A DNA stretch of 64,000 nucleotides, taken from assembly GCA_014169315.1 (NCBI GenBank), contig AP022133.1:2480001-2544000 (forward strand), in the 5' to 3' direction. Shown here piece after piece: positions 29,614 to 39,648 of this stretch; position 1 is the first letter of the stretch, and each line of letters opens with the position of its first letter. The translations under genes and the position numbers were made by a program. A model generated the notes under the pieces. That model ran no database searches, was not told the origin of the DNA, and worked only from the letters and a program-made list of their open reading frames with translations. The stretch comes from Enterobacter cloacae. Its GTDB lineage: Bacteria; Pseudomonadota; Gammaproteobacteria; Enterobacterales; Enterobacteriaceae.

Positions 29614-29870
29614 ATTGTCTCAACAAAAAACAACCTTTGCATTCACTATGTGAATGAATTTGCGTTCCGTACAAATAAATAATGCGAGGAATGTCAAAAT
29701 CCAATAATAAAGAATGGCAAAGAATCAACTTAATAGCGCCCTCGTATACACTTCATCTTTATGCATAGCCCAAAAAGGAACGTCAGAAATCACAGCAATT
29801 AAAAGAATATTCCTTAATAACCTTACTGTATTTTTCATAAAAATTTTATTACCCATCGTGGGAGTTAATC

Positions 29871-30839
29871 ATGCCTTCGTATGTTATGTCCGTTCGTAAA
29901 GCCTCAAGAGGAAAATTCACCGCTGAAGTCGGCGAGACAACTTATCTGGTGGTTCCGGACGGTAAAGATCCCGACCCCAGCCATGCTATTCCTTCTCAGG
30001 ACTGGTTTGATAAAGTCACTAAACTGGCACAGTGGCGCAACGATAAAGGTGAACAACGCGGGGATCTCCTGTTTTCAGTACATGGATACAACATGAGTGA
30101 AAGCGAAGTCATTGAACGACATCGACTTCTGGCCAACGGACTGAATGACGTTGGCTTTAAGGGGCTGGTGGTTTCATTCGACTGGCCGAGTGACGACAAA
30201 GCGCTCGCCTACCTTTCTGACAGACACAAAGCCAAACTTACCGCAATGCGGCTCATGTCTGAGGGGATTGCGTATCTTTCTGAAAAACAAAAACCGGACT
30301 GCCCGATGAATATCCATGTATTAGGACATTCCACCGGTGCTTATGTTTTAACTGAGGCATTTGATGATGCCGATGATACAAACCTCGCCAACAGTGCCTG
30401 GAAAGTGAGCCAGATTATTTTTATTGCCGGCGATGTTTCAAGTAATGTTATGTCTACTCCCGATCCACGAAGTGACTCTATATATCGGCACTGCATTCGC
30501 CTGACAAATTATTCCAGCAGACTCGATCAGGCTCTTGATATATCGAACGTTAAACGCGTGGGTATTGCACCACGCGTCGGGCGCATCGGATTACCGGACA
30601 ATGTGCCAGCCAATGCCATTAATGTTGACTGCACACAATATTACGGGCTACTGGACAGTAGCGCTTCTGTTATGAAACAGGATGAACCGCATGGCATAAA
30701 AGGCATGCCAACCCACTCCTGGTATTTTGGGAATACCGTTTTCACCAAAGACCTTTTCAGCACGCTGATCGGTGTCGACCGTTATACCATGTCGACACGA
30801 GCGGTTGATGGCGAAGGGAAAACGGTTCTGATTCGCTAA
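29871..30839 (+). CDS. Alpha/beta hydrolase, DUF900-like
   Basis: 322 residues, no signal peptide. The hydrolase fold is visible: oxyanion motif VHGYNM near residue 70, the beta-strand GLVVSFDWPSDDKALAY near 98, the nucleophile elbow GHSTGAYV with Ser154, and late THSWYF as a possible catalytic-His region. The HGYN...FDWPS pattern is that of DUF900-type esterase/lipase-like proteins. Start set by GGGAG 7 bases upstream. The 250 bases before it are AT-rich and E. coli has yddE here, so this looks like an accessory replacement. Substrate unknown; a secreted or effector lipase is possible but unsupported. Confidence 0.75.
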   Translation: MPSYVMSVRKASRGKFTAEVGETTYLVVPDGKDPDPSHAIPSQDWFDKVTKLAQWRNDKGEQRGDLLFSVHGYNMSESEVIERHRLLANGLNDVGFKGLVVSFDWPSDDKALAYLSDRHKAKLTAMRLMSEGIAYLSEKQKPDCPMNIHVLGHSTGAYVLTEAFDDADDTNLANSAWKVSQIIFIAGDVSSNVMSTPDPRSDSIYRHCIRLTNYSSRLDQALDISNVKRVGIAPRVGRIGLPDNVPANAINVDCTQYYGLLDSSASVMKQDEPHGIKGMPTHSWYFGNTVFTKDLFSTLIGVDRYTMSTRAVDGEGKTVLIR

Positions 30840-30853
30840 GCCATCTCATTCTG

Positions 30854-30879
30854 GCCGGGCGGTGCTGTGCCTGCCCGGC
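30854..30879. repeat. Palindrome between convergent genes
   Basis: Stem GCCGGGC/GCCCGGC in the short gap between the hydrolase and nat genes, REP-like, with no T-run. Confidence 0.45.
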
Positions 30880-31724
30880 TATTTCCCCGCCTGAGGGTGT
30901 GTTTCAAATCCCGCCATTATCGCCGTCAGCTCCTCCAGCGAAAAACCGTGTTTAGGATCGTCAACCCCCAGACCAAACCGCGCCTGCATCAGTGCGTACA
31001 GCGCTTCTGCATCCGGCAAATGGATCTGTTCTTCAGCATGGCCCCCCTGCCAGCGGGTAAAGTTGAAGTTGGTCAGGGTCAGCTTACCGCCGTCCGGCAG
31101 ATGGCGGCACATCAGCAGATGATGACGGAAATGTGATTGTGACCAGTGTGCCGACCAGAAGTTGCCCATCACGTAATCGCTGAAATACTGCGTCGTGAGG
31201 TCAAAATGGTACATCGACTGCCAGTGCTCGTGGTGACGGAACTGCAGCACCCAGTCATTGCCCTCGCTCAACAGACGGTAAAGCCCGTGCGGCGTCTCCT
31301 GCTCCTCGTTGGCAATTAAACGAACCGGAGCCGTCAGCGTCTGGCCACCAAAGCCAACATCGGCAATCCAGCGCTCGCCGTTGAGCTCGACCAGCAGCAG
31401 ACGGTGCGTACGCGGCGGCATTTGCGATGGACTGGATAACACCACACGCCCCAGAACGCTGCGCACCGTAAACCCGACTTCGCGTAATACGCGCTCAAAC
31501 AGACCATTTTGCTCAAAGCAGTAGCCGCCACGCCGCGCGGTAACCAGCTTGTCGACCAGACACTGATCTTCCAGATGAATTTCTCGCGGCAGAACGACAT
31601 CGATATTCTCGAAAGGGATCGCACAGTTGTGGTGTAAATGCAGCGCACGCAGGGTGTCGATATCAACCGATGTCGGTTGCTTCCAGCCGATGCGGGCAAA
31701 ATAGGCAGTCAGAAATGGGGACAT
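30879..31724 (-). CDS. nhoA: Arylamine N-acetyltransferase
   Basis: 281 residues, E. coli NhoA (NAT) length. Transfers acetyl from acetyl-CoA to arylamines and O-acetylates N-hydroxyarylamines. The Cys-His-Asp triad is seen as RRGGYCFEQNG (Cys about 69), THRLLLVEL (His about 107) and WIADVGFGG (Asp about 122). Cytoplasmic. Divergent from yddH as in E. coli; the E. coli neighbour yddE is missing. Confidence 0.94.
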   Translation of the reverse strand: MSPFLTAYFARIGWKQPTSVDIDTLRALHLHHNCAIPFENIDVVLPREIHLEDQCLVDKLVTARRGGYCFEQNGLFERVLREVGFTVRSVLGRVVLSSPSQMPPRTHRLLLVELNGERWIADVGFGGQTLTAPVRLIANEEQETPHGLYRLLSEGNDWVLQFRHHEHWQSMYHFDLTTQYFSDYVMGNFWSAHWSQSHFRHHLLMCRHLPDGGKLTLTNFNFTRWQGGHAEEQIHLPDAEALYALMQARFGLGVDDPKHGFSLEELTAIMAGFETHPQAGK

Positions 31725-31834
31725 GCATCAGTTTCCTTTGATAGTGATGCTTTGTTTATAAACTAATTTTACGCGCCCACTTTGATTTACGTGCTTTTTC
31801 GCCATACTCAACGTTGTGTATATGAGGAAACCCT

Positions 31835-32407
31835 ATGAGCCACTTTCGCCCTGTTGAATTACATCATGCCAGCCGCCTTCTGAATCACGGCCCAACCGTG
31901 CTCATCACCAGCCGGGATGAAACCATCGCCAGGCGCAACGTCATGGCTGCGGCCTGGTCAATGCCCGTCGAGTTTGATCCTCCGCGCATCGCGATTGTGG
32001 TGGACAAAAGCGCCTGGTCGCGGGAACTGATAGAGCGTAGCGGAAAATTCGGCATCGTTATTCCGGGTGTTGCGGCCGCCAACTGGACCTACGCCGTGGG
32101 CAGCGTCAGCGGACGCGACGAAGACAAATTCAACTGCTACGGGATCCCTGCAATCACTGGCCCGGTGTTGGGTTTGCCGGTAATCGAAGAAAAATGTCTG
32201 GCATGGATGGAGTGTCGATTATTGCCCGCGACCGCGGCGGCAGAGAAATACGACACGCTGTTTGGTGAAGTGGTTTTTGCCGCGGCGGATGAACGCGCGT
32301 TCGTGGACGGACGCTGGCAGTTTGACGGAGATAAACTGAACACCCTGCATCATCTGGGAGCCGGGACATTTGTCGCCAGCGGGAAGAGGGTGAAGGCACT
32401 GGAGTGA
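31835..32407 (+). CDS. yddH: Flavin reductase-like protein YddH
   Basis: 190 residues, FMN-binding split-barrel (flavin reductase-like) domain: TVLITSRDE near residue 25, AAAWSMPVEFDPPRIAIVVDKSAWSRELIERSGKFGI spanning 41-80, DEDKFNCYGI near 98. Function unestablished; family members reduce or bind FMN and may supply reduced flavin. Position beside nat matches E. coli. Confidence 0.88.
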   Translation: MSHFRPVELHHASRLLNHGPTVLITSRDETIARRNVMAAAWSMPVEFDPPRIAIVVDKSAWSRELIERSGKFGIVIPGVAAANWTYAVGSVSGRDEDKFNCYGIPAITGPVLGLPVIEEKCLAWMECRLLPATAAAEKYDTLFGEVVFAAADERAFVDGRWQFDGDKLNTLHHLGAGTFVASGKRVKALE

Positions 32408-32470
32408 ATACATTTCTGTGGTCAGAAAACTCAAAAAAGCGGTTGAGGTTTCTGACCACATACAATAAGG

Positions 32471-34345
32471 CTAAATTGCCACCCGCCGACCAATTTCGAC
32501 GACCTGGTCACCCGGCAGACGGTAGTAATTGGTAATGTGGGTACTGTTTCTCACCATAAAAGCAAAACAATTGCGCTGCCATGAAGCCATTCCGTGCCCC
32601 TCACGGGCAATGATGGTCTCATGCCCCAGATACCAGGTTATCTCTTCTGGTACAAACGGCGCAGGCGGGCCAGAAACGCTCTGCAGTAGCTGCGGGATAT
32701 GCGGTTGCTCCATAAAACCATAGCGCGCCACACCCTGCCAGTAGTCCGGAGCCCGTTCACTAAACACCAGTCGCTCACCCGCCTTCACATAAGGGACGTT
32801 CTGCACCTCAATTGTCAACGACACCACCCGCTGCTGCAACGCATGGTTACGAGCCACATGCCAGCGCATGACCGGGGGAACACCATTCTGAGCTCGGGTT
32901 AAAAACACAGCGGTACCCTGCACTCGTGGGATCTGCATCTCACTGATATGCTGGAATAACTCGTCAACATCGATCACCTTCTCATTGATGGCGCGCGACG
33001 TCGCCTTCACACCCCGATTCCAGATCAGCATAACGCCACAAATGATGGCCGCCAGCGTCAGCGGGATGTAGCCGCCATCCATCACTTTCACGATGTTGGC
33101 AATCAGGAAACTGCTGTCGATGACCAGAAAACAGGCGGCAACCAGGCCACTGGCGAGCAGACTCCAGCCCCAGATTTGCCGCATCGCCATGAACAACAGC
33201 CCGGATGTCATTAGCATGGTCAGTGACACCGCAATGCCGTAGGCTGCAGCAAGGTTTTCCGATGATTTGAACGATATCGCGAGGCCGACCGTGACCACCA
33301 TCAGCAGCCAGTTAATCGTACCGATATAAATCTGTCCGTAACTTTCCGCTGTCGTTTGCTTAATACGTAAACGCGGGAGCCAGCCGAGTTGGATCGCCTG
33401 CCGGGTCATTGAAAACGCCCCGGTAATAATTGCCTGGCTGGCAATAATGGTGGCAAGCGTGGCAAGAATGACCAGCGGAATTTGCAGGAATGGCGGGCAC
33501 AGGCGGAAGAAGACGTTCTGCGTGATGTCAGCACCCGACAGGATCATTGCTGACTGACCAGCGTAGTTGAGTAACAAAGCAGGAAACGCCAGGCCGAACC
33601 AGGCGAGCCAGACAGGCTTTTTGCCGAAATGCCCCATATCTGCGTACAGTGCCTCAGCACCGGTCACGCATAAAAAAACGCCTCCCAGAACCAGGAAACT
33701 GCTGAAGCCATTTGAGAATAAAAACATCACGCCGTAGGCCGGATTAATGGCCATCAACACCGACGGGTGTTTGATAATGCCGGACACACCGAGCACGGCA
33801 ATCGCCACAAACCACAGCGTCATAACCGGGCCAAAGATTTTTCCTATTTTCGCGGTACCAAAGGGTTGAATGGCAAACAATGCCACCAGAATGAACACCG
33901 TGGCAGGCACGACAATAGACTGGGCTTCAGGGAAGATAATGTTAAGCCCTTCAAGTGCGGAAAGAACTGAAATGGCAGGTGTTATTGCCCCATCGCCGTA
34001 TATCAACGCGGCACCGGGCAACGCGGCAAAGATTACCCATTTGCTGTGTTTTCCTTTATGCACCAGCAATGACATTAATGCCATGATGCCCCCCTCGCCA
34101 TTGTTGTCGATACGCATGGCGAAGATGGCATATTTCACCGAAGTGACCAGAATAAGTGTCCAGAAGATAAGCGATAGTAACCCCAGAATCACCTCAGGAG
34201 TCGGGTTATCCCCGGACAACAGCAGTATCGTTTTTAGGGTATAAAGTGGACTGGTACCGATATCACCAAAAACCACGCCAAGTGCACCGCCCGTCAGCAT
34301 GAGCCTTCCTGACGTACTGTGATTTGCTGCGTTATTATTGTCCAT
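32471..34345 (-). CDS. Kup-family potassium transporter (paralogue)
   Basis: 624 residues from the ATG at 34345. Kup/HAK/KT potassium uptake permease: 12 membrane helices in the first 430 residues, with GVVFGDIGTSPLYTLK near 20, NGEGGIMALMSLL near 85 and ALIYGDGAITPAISVLSALEG near 113, then a C-terminal cytoplasmic domain of about 190 residues. E. coli kup is at the rbs locus, so this extra copy in the nar region may be a second gene; that cannot be confirmed from one window. An upstream ATG at 34360 is possible. Confidence 0.88.
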   Translation of the reverse strand: MDNNNAANHSTSGRLMLTGGALGVVFGDIGTSPLYTLKTILLLSGDNPTPEVILGLLSLIFWTLILVTSVKYAIFAMRIDNNGEGGIMALMSLLVHKGKHSKWVIFAALPGAALIYGDGAITPAISVLSALEGLNIIFPEAQSIVVPATVFILVALFAIQPFGTAKIGKIFGPVMTLWFVAIAVLGVSGIIKHPSVLMAINPAYGVMFLFSNGFSSFLVLGGVFLCVTGAEALYADMGHFGKKPVWLAWFGLAFPALLLNYAGQSAMILSGADITQNVFFRLCPPFLQIPLVILATLATIIASQAIITGAFSMTRQAIQLGWLPRLRIKQTTAESYGQIYIGTINWLLMVVTVGLAISFKSSENLAAAYGIAVSLTMLMTSGLLFMAMRQIWGWSLLASGLVAACFLVIDSSFLIANIVKVMDGGYIPLTLAAIICGVMLIWNRGVKATSRAINEKVIDVDELFQHISEMQIPRVQGTAVFLTRAQNGVPPVMRWHVARNHALQQRVVSLTIEVQNVPYVKAGERLVFSERAPDYWQGVARYGFMEQPHIPQLLQSVSGPPAPFVPEEITWYLGHETIIAREGHGMASWQRNCFAFMVRNSTHITNYYRLPGDQVVEIGRRVAI

Positions 34346-34509
34346 AATTTTTCCGTGCACTGAGTTGTTTTACTTAACGTCCGGGCACTGATGTTGGGCA
34401 AACTGTCGCGTTAATATATGCATACGTTCAGCCCGTTGCCGTATCAGATCCGTTAATTCATTACCCTTTATAAAAACTACAGGGATCACAGAGTTATAGC
34501 CCAAAGAAT

Positions 34510-34535
34510 GGGCACTGTCGCGAATAACAGTGCCC
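34510..34535 (-). terminator. Hairpin after the EF-G paralogue
   Basis: Stem GGGCACTGT/ACAGTGCCC, 17 bases past the EF-G stop on the minus strand, followed there by ATTCTTT, a weak T-rich tail. Confidence 0.6.
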
Positions 34536-34551
34536 TGTTTCACTTCACGTA

Positions 34552-36654
34552 TTAACCTTTTGCGCGTCCCGCAATAATTTCATCCGCCACATTACGCGGT
34601 GCTTCTGCGAAATGATGGAACTCCATCGTGTAGGTTGCGCGCCCCTGCGACATCGAACGCAGCGTAGTGGCATAACCAAACATTTCTGCCAGCGGCACAT
34701 CAGCCCGGATAATCTGGCTACCGTACTGCTCTTCCATGCCCTGCACCATCCCGCGGCGGGAAGAGAGATCGCCCATAATGTTCCCGGCATACTCTTCCGG
34801 CGTTTCCACCTCAACATGCATTACCGGCTCAAGGATCGCCGGGTCTGCTTTACGAGCTCCGTCTTTAAACCCGAGAATGGCCGCCATGCGGAACGCCATC
34901 TCCGAGGAGTCGACATCATGATATGAACCAAACGTCAGGGTCGCTTTGACATCGACAACCGGATAACCCGCCAGTACGCCAGTGTTCATGGCTTCACGCA
35001 GTCCTTTTTCGACGGACGGAATGTACTCACGCGGTACCACGCCGCCTTTGGTGGCATCTTCAAACTTAAAGCCACTGCCAGGCTCTAACGGCTCCAGGCT
35101 CAGCACCACATGACCGTACTGTCCTTTACCGCCGGACTGACGGACAAATTTGCCTTCGATATCCTTCACCGCTTTGCGCAGGGTTTCGCGGTAGGTTACC
35201 TGTGGACGCCCAATATTCGCCTCGACGCCAAACTCGCGCTTCATGCGGTCAACAATAATCTCCAGATGTAATTCCCCCATCCCGGAGATAATCGTCTGGC
35301 CGGACTCTTCGTCAGTGTGCAGACGGAACGAGGGATCTTCCGCGGCCAGTCGTTGCAACGCGATCCCCATTTTCTCCTGGTCAGCCTTTGTTTTTGGCTC
35401 GATGGCCAGCGAGATCACCGGGTCCGGGAACTCCATGCGTTCGAGCGTAATCACCGCATTCGGGTCAGTCAGGGTATCTCCCGTGGTGACATCTTTCAGC
35501 CCAACGCAGGCCGCGATATCCCCCGTTCGCAGTTCGTCCACTTCATGACGGTCGTTAGCATGCATCTGCACGATACGGCCAATACGCTCTTTCTTGCCTT
35601 TCACCGGGTTGTACACCGCATCGCCTTTTCTCAGCACGCCGGAGTAAACGCGGATAAAGGTCAGTTGCCCAACGTACGGGTCGCTCATCAGTTTGAACGC
35701 CAGCGCCGAGAATGGCTCCTGATCGCTTGGGTGACGCTCAGCGTGCTGCCCTTTTTCATCCACACCATCGATGGCTGGAATATCCAGTGGCGATGGCATC
35801 AGTTCGACAACCGCATCCAGCATGCGCTGTACCCCTTTGTTTTTAAAGGCACTGCCGCACAGCATTGGTTGGATCTCCCCGGAGATGGTACGAATACGCA
35901 GACCGTTGATGATTTCAGCTTCATCAAGATCGCCCGTCTCCAGGTATTTATCCATCAGCGCATCACTGGCCTCCGCCGCTGCAGAAACCATTTTTTCCCG
36001 CCACACCCGCGCAGTCTCCAGCAGGTCGTCTGGTACAGGCGCATAGCTAAACACCATGCCCTGGGTCGCGTCGTCCCACAGAATGGTACGCATCTTGATA
36101 AGATCCACCACGCCAGAGAAGTGATCTTCTGCACCCACCGGGATCACAATCGGTACCGGATTGGCTTTCAGGCGTTCCTGCATCATCCGCACGACGCGGA
36201 AGAAGTCGGCCCCCGGACGATCCATTTTATTGACGAACGCCAGACGCGGGACGTGGTATTTGTTCGCCTGACGCCAGACGGTTTCCGACTGTGGCTGAAC
36301 GCCGCCAACGGAGTCATACACCATGACGGCACCGTCGAGCACACGCATGGAACGTTCCACCTCGATGGTGAAATCCACGTGCCCCGGGGTGTCGATGATG
36401 TTAATCCGGTGCGGTTCAAACCCTCTGTCCATACCTGGCCAGAAGCAACTTACGGCTGCCGAGGTAATGGTTATCCCTCGCTCCTGCTCCTGCGCCATCC
36501 AGTCGGTTGTTGCCGCGCCATCGTGAACTTCACCCAGTTTGTGGCTCATTCCGGTGTAGAACAGAATGCGCTCGGTGGTGGTCGTTTTACCGGCATCGAT
36601 ATGCGCGGAGATACCGATGTTGCGATAACGTTCGAGGGGGATGGGTCGGGGCAT
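34552..36654 (-). CDS. Elongation factor G paralogue (second EF-G)
   Basis: 700 residues (E. coli FusA 704), all five EF-G domains. GTPase motifs intact: AHIDAGKT (17-24), RGITITSAA (59-67), DTPGH (88-92), NKMD, GSAF. Domain IV elements needed for translocation are conserved ([21 protein letters not shown]). It is not in an rpsL-rpsG-fusA-tufA str operon and has diverged through the chain, so it is a separate copy. Position 114, the redox-sensitive Cys114 of E. coli EF-G, is Asp here (VMVYDSVGG), while the cysteine in MLCGSAF (E. coli Cys266) remains. A divergent ArsR-type gene 160 bases away may regulate it. Start follows AAGGA. Confidence 0.92.
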   Translation of the reverse strand: MPRPIPLERYRNIGISAHIDAGKTTTTERILFYTGMSHKLGEVHDGAATTDWMAQEQERGITITSAAVSCFWPGMDRGFEPHRINIIDTPGHVDFTIEVERSMRVLDGAVMVYDSVGGVQPQSETVWRQANKYHVPRLAFVNKMDRPGADFFRVVRMMQERLKANPVPIVIPVGAEDHFSGVVDLIKMRTILWDDATQGMVFSYAPVPDDLLETARVWREKMVSAAAEASDALMDKYLETGDLDEAEIINGLRIRTISGEIQPMLCGSAFKNKGVQRMLDAVVELMPSPLDIPAIDGVDEKGQHAERHPSDQEPFSALAFKLMSDPYVGQLTFIRVYSGVLRKGDAVYNPVKGKKERIGRIVQMHANDRHEVDELRTGDIAACVGLKDVTTGDTLTDPNAVITLERMEFPDPVISLAIEPKTKADQEKMGIALQRLAAEDPSFRLHTDEESGQTIISGMGELHLEIIVDRMKREFGVEANIGRPQVTYRETLRKAVKDIEGKFVRQSGGKGQYGHVVLSLEPLEPGSGFKFEDATKGGVVPREYIPSVEKGLREAMNTGVLAGYPVVDVKATLTFGSYHDVDSSEMAFRMAAILGFKDGARKADPAILEPVMHVEVETPEEYAGNIMGDLSSRRGMVQGMEEQYGSQIIRADVPLAEMFGYATTLRSMSQGRATYTMEFHHFAEAPRNVADEIIAGRAKG

Positions 36655-36814
36655 GATATTTCCTTAGTCATTAAGACATGTATGTGACGACCGGGATGGT
36701 CGTGTGTTTGTTCGTTTGCTATAATAGTCCTATTGTACGAGTATTATCGAACTATTTTTTAACGGTTGACCTATTGTTGATATAGCTCAATCTGACGTCA
36801 TACGCAGGAAAACT

Positions 36815-37114
36815 ATGATCCCAAACCACCCGGAACCTGAACAAATATTGCTGGAAAATGTGCTGTTTGCCCTCGGCAACCCGCTACGTTTATCGATTAT
36901 CCGTCGCCTTGCCGATGGCAGCGAACTCAGCTGCAATGCCCTGCGGCCAGAGGAGGTGGTGAAATCCACCATGACGCACCACTGGCGCGTTCTGCGCGAC
37001 AGTGGCGTGATCTGGCAACGCCCACAGGGAAGAGAGAATATGATTTCACTCAGACGTGAAGATCTGGACGCCCGTTTTCCGGGGCTGATGGACATACTGC
37101 TTCAGGCGAAGTAA
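36815..37114 (+). CDS. ArsR-type winged-helix regulator
   Basis: 99 residues with the ArsR fold: FALGNPLRLSIIRRLADGSELSC near 18-40, then the recognition helix KSTMTHHWRVLRDSGVIWQR and the wing GRENMISLR. The classical metal site ELCVCDL is replaced by ELSCNAL, leaving one cysteine (Cys40), so it is not a standard arsenic sensor. AGGA lies 7 bases before the ATG. Divergent from the EF-G paralogue across an AT-rich gap that holds a TTGACC-like -35 element, so it probably controls that gene. Signal unknown. Confidence 0.82.
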   Translation: MIPNHPEPEQILLENVLFALGNPLRLSIIRRLADGSELSCNALRPEEVVKSTMTHHWRVLRDSGVIWQRPQGRENMISLRREDLDARFPGLMDILLQAK

Positions 37115-37143
37115 CCCGGAGTGAACCGGACATTATTCCTGGT

Positions 37144-37788
37144 TTATGACGCTGACATTACATCATCCAGCCGATAAACCGGGATGCGTCGGGTTGTATT
37201 CGTGAGCGTATCGAATACCTCAGTCTCTGATGTCACTATCCTCATCCCGGTTTTCCTTAACCTTTGCACATCAGCGGCAATGCGCTGAATACCGAACCAG
37301 AAAAGCCCATCGAGTGCCGTCACAGCCAGCCCGTTTTCCAGCGCCAGTCTGAGCCGTTCCCGGGAAGGTTTAACCTGCTGTGCAATTTGTCGGTAAGGAA
37401 CCTCATTACCGCCGGTGGTATCACTTCGCTGGATACGGGTCTTAAGATGATAGCTAAATTCGTCGGGTATCCCGTCCAGATTCATTTTAAGGCTATAGAC
37501 GCAGCCGAATCGCTTTCCATTGAACAGAACATTTTTCTGGCTGAGCTGAAATTCATCCCTGATATCATCAATTAGCTGTGGCGTACGGGTGAGGAGGAGT
37601 CTGAAGGGAAGCTCAAAGCTGGTCACATAATCCACATTAAGCAGCGCGTGACGCAACCTGTCTGCTGCGCCGGACTTTTGTTCACGACATTCTTCCATCA
37701 CTTCTGCCCACTGGCGCGTGAGCCGCTCCGGCTCTGCCGCTTCAGTCAGGAGATATTTTTCGATGTGATAATCGACTCTTCCGGTCAT
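37144..37788 (-). CDS. Hypothetical protein with possible C-terminal winged-helix
   Basis: 214 residues, soluble, charged. I do not recognise a named family. Residues 165-210 (TALDGLFWFGIQRIAADVQRL, then RKTGMRIVT...RIPVYRLD) resemble the small winged-helix modules of phage and plasmid proteins in which a hydrophobic LDAL.FGI helix precedes a LRK-G-W/M-I strand. The N-terminal 150 residues contain TSFELPFRLLLTRTP and RPYRQIAQQVKPSRERL-like helices. It converges on the ArsR gene with 29 bases between. Possibly a remnant of mobile DNA; function unknown. Confidence 0.6.
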   Translation of the reverse strand: MTGRVDYHIEKYLLTEAAEPERLTRQWAEVMEECREQKSGAADRLRHALLNVDYVTSFELPFRLLLTRTPQLIDDIRDEFQLSQKNVLFNGKRFGCVYSLKMNLDGIPDEFSYHLKTRIQRSDTTGGNEVPYRQIAQQVKPSRERLRLALENGLAVTALDGLFWFGIQRIAADVQRLRKTGMRIVTSETEVFDTLTNTTRRIPVYRLDDVMSAS

Positions 37789-37851
37789 ATTTTGTATCCC
37801 GTCGCTGTGGATGTGGTGATTCTATCCAGAGACACAATTTTTATAAAGGCC

Positions 37852-37890
37852 TGAACCGTAACGGCAACCGGAAGGTGCCGTTACGGTTCA
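37852..37890. terminator. Long perfect hairpin after the 2HCT gene
   Basis: 15-base perfect stem TGAACCGTAACGGCA/TGCCGTTACGGTTCA around ACCGGAAGG, 15 bases past the transporter stop. On the minus strand a TTTATAAAAATT stretch follows at a distance. Likely transcript end of the 2HCT gene. Confidence 0.65.
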
Positions 37891-37904
37891 CTCTTCCGGC
37901 TACG

Positions 37905-39230
37905 TTACATCATCCAGCCCATCAACAGCGTCGCGAAAATCACCGTCGACGCACCGCCAATACGGGTGGCGATCTGCGCGAAAGGCATTAACGACATCCG
38001 GTTGGATGCAGACAGAATTGCCACATCCCCGGTGCCACCCAGGCCGCTGTGACAGCAGGTAACAATAGCCGCTTCAACAGGGTACATATTCAGACGCGAC
38101 GCAATAAAGTAGCCGCTTAACGCCATCGCAATAACGATCGAACCACACACCACGACGTAGCCGACGGAGAAGACCGACACCACGCTCTCCAGCGGAACAT
38201 ACAACATGCCCAGACCAATCATCAGCGGCCAGACCAGCGCTGCCGAGACGAATTTATAGCAGCTGTGCGCCCCCTGCTCCATTGAGTCCGGGATCAATTT
38301 GAAATACTTACACAGTACGGCAATCAGGATCATCAGTACCGGGCCTGGAATATGCACCAGTTTTTCAAACAGCCCACCGACAATGAAAAACGCACACACC
38401 ATCAGCAGCCCACCGCCCATCAGGTGGAAATCGGTCGGTTGTACGCTCTGCGTGCTGGTAAACAAACTATGGTCGTCTTTGCTGCGGGTTAACATGCCAT
38501 TCCCGGACAGAGAAGGACGTTTCATCCCCAGACGCGCCAGCGTGCCTGCACAGATGATGGCGAAGATATTTCCCACCACGGCAGCCGGTGCCAGCTGCGC
38601 GACATACACATCAGGGGTTTGCCCCAGTATCGCCGAATAGGCCAGCGACAACGGCAAGATCCCCTCACCAATTCCACCGCCAATAATCGGTACGATGATG
38701 AAGAAGAACGTGTGATATGGGGTGTAGCCAAACAACGAACCGACAATAAGCCCACTCAACACCGCCATCAGCGTTCCCACCACCAGCGGCACGAACATAC
38801 GGATCATCCCCTGGATCAGCAGGATACGGTTCATCCCCAGAATACTCCCCACCACCAGACAGGCGATGACGAAATAGAGCAAATTCGCCTCTTTCATCAG
38901 CAGATGAACGGTATCCAGCGTGTGTTTCTCAAATACGCCGAAGTAAACCAGCACGGAGGGTAGCATCAGGCACAGTATTGCCGGGCCACCGATATCTTTC
39001 AGGACAGGGATCTGACGGCCAATTTTGGCAAACGCAAAACCGAGGGTCATGATCACCGCAAGTCCGCCAATCATGTTTTTTGGCAGTAGCCCTGCCCAGG
39101 CGGAAGTCGCCACAATGGTCGCAATGCCCACAAACAGCAACAGCGGGACAGTACCCACGTCGGTATTGCTCAGCCCGAAGGCAAAACGCGAGGATGGTGC
39201 AGGAGAGGTTTGTACAGGATTATCTTTCAT
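37905..39230 (-). CDS. 2-hydroxycarboxylate (malate/citrate) sodium symporter
   Basis: 441 residues, 2HCT family (CitS, CimH, MaeN, MalP). About 11 membrane helices. The two family signatures with re-entrant loops are visible: GGGIGEGILPLSLAYS near 190 and CCHSGLGGTGDVAILSASNRM near 400, the latter with the conserved substrate-binding Arg region. It imports malate or citrate with sodium or protons. It is divergent from an AEC permease and NAD-malic enzyme pair, which points to malate. No citrate lyase or CitAB/DcuSR-type sensor is nearby. Confidence 0.88.
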   Translation of the reverse strand: MKDNPVQTSPAPSSRFAFGLSNTDVGTVPLLLFVGIATIVATSAWAGLLPKNMIGGLAVIMTLGFAFAKIGRQIPVLKDIGGPAILCLMLPSVLVYFGVFEKHTLDTVHLLMKEANLLYFVIACLVVGSILGMNRILLIQGMIRMFVPLVVGTLMAVLSGLIVGSLFGYTPYHTFFFIIVPIIGGGIGEGILPLSLAYSAILGQTPDVYVAQLAPAAVVGNIFAIICAGTLARLGMKRPSLSGNGMLTRSKDDHSLFTSTQSVQPTDFHLMGGGLLMVCAFFIVGGLFEKLVHIPGPVLMILIAVLCKYFKLIPDSMEQGAHSCYKFVSAALVWPLMIGLGMLYVPLESVVSVFSVGYVVVCGSIVIAMALSGYFIASRLNMYPVEAAIVTCCHSGLGGTGDVAILSASNRMSLMPFAQIATRIGGASTVIFATLLMGWMM

Positions 39231-39648
39231 ATAATCACCTGATTAGTGAGTTCGGATATACAGATAAACAGGAATAAACACAGAGTATTCCTGATGATAA
39301 AATATTCTTAAATATGAAATACGTAATCAAAAGGCCATTTATAAAAACAGGCTCAGGGTGAAAATAGCATGATGGTGTTAAGGGAAATGTGAACGCTATG
39401 GGGGTTTTATTTTAAATAACTTAATTCATCATTAAGTAACTAAAGTAATTAAAAATGAGATTACGCCTGTCTCAACGCATTTTCTTGTCATTTATCAATT
39501 TATGACGCGCTCATTAGTTATCCAACTAAAACAATCTTTTTGAAATTAATAAAACCAGGGAGAGTGTGACCGTTATCACTCCTGCCCTGTTTCCTAACCG
39601 CTAGATTGTGCGTCAACAAAACCCATAAAATACCCTACAGGAAATATT
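39231..39648. promoter_or_regulatory. Shared upstream region of the malate module
   Basis: 418 AT-rich bases between the divergent 2HCT gene and the AEC permease gene; no gene supported. Contains tandem AAGTAACTAAAGTAATTAA-like motifs around 39435-39455, the kind of direct repeat bound by response regulators of the CitB/DcuR family. A matching regulator is not present in this window. Confidence 0.4.

Noticed and set aside
35317..36687. 456-codon open frame antisense to the EF-G paralogue
   Set aside because: Composition is that of a shadow frame of a high-GC conserved gene; no domain is recognisable and the opposite strand encodes full EF-G.
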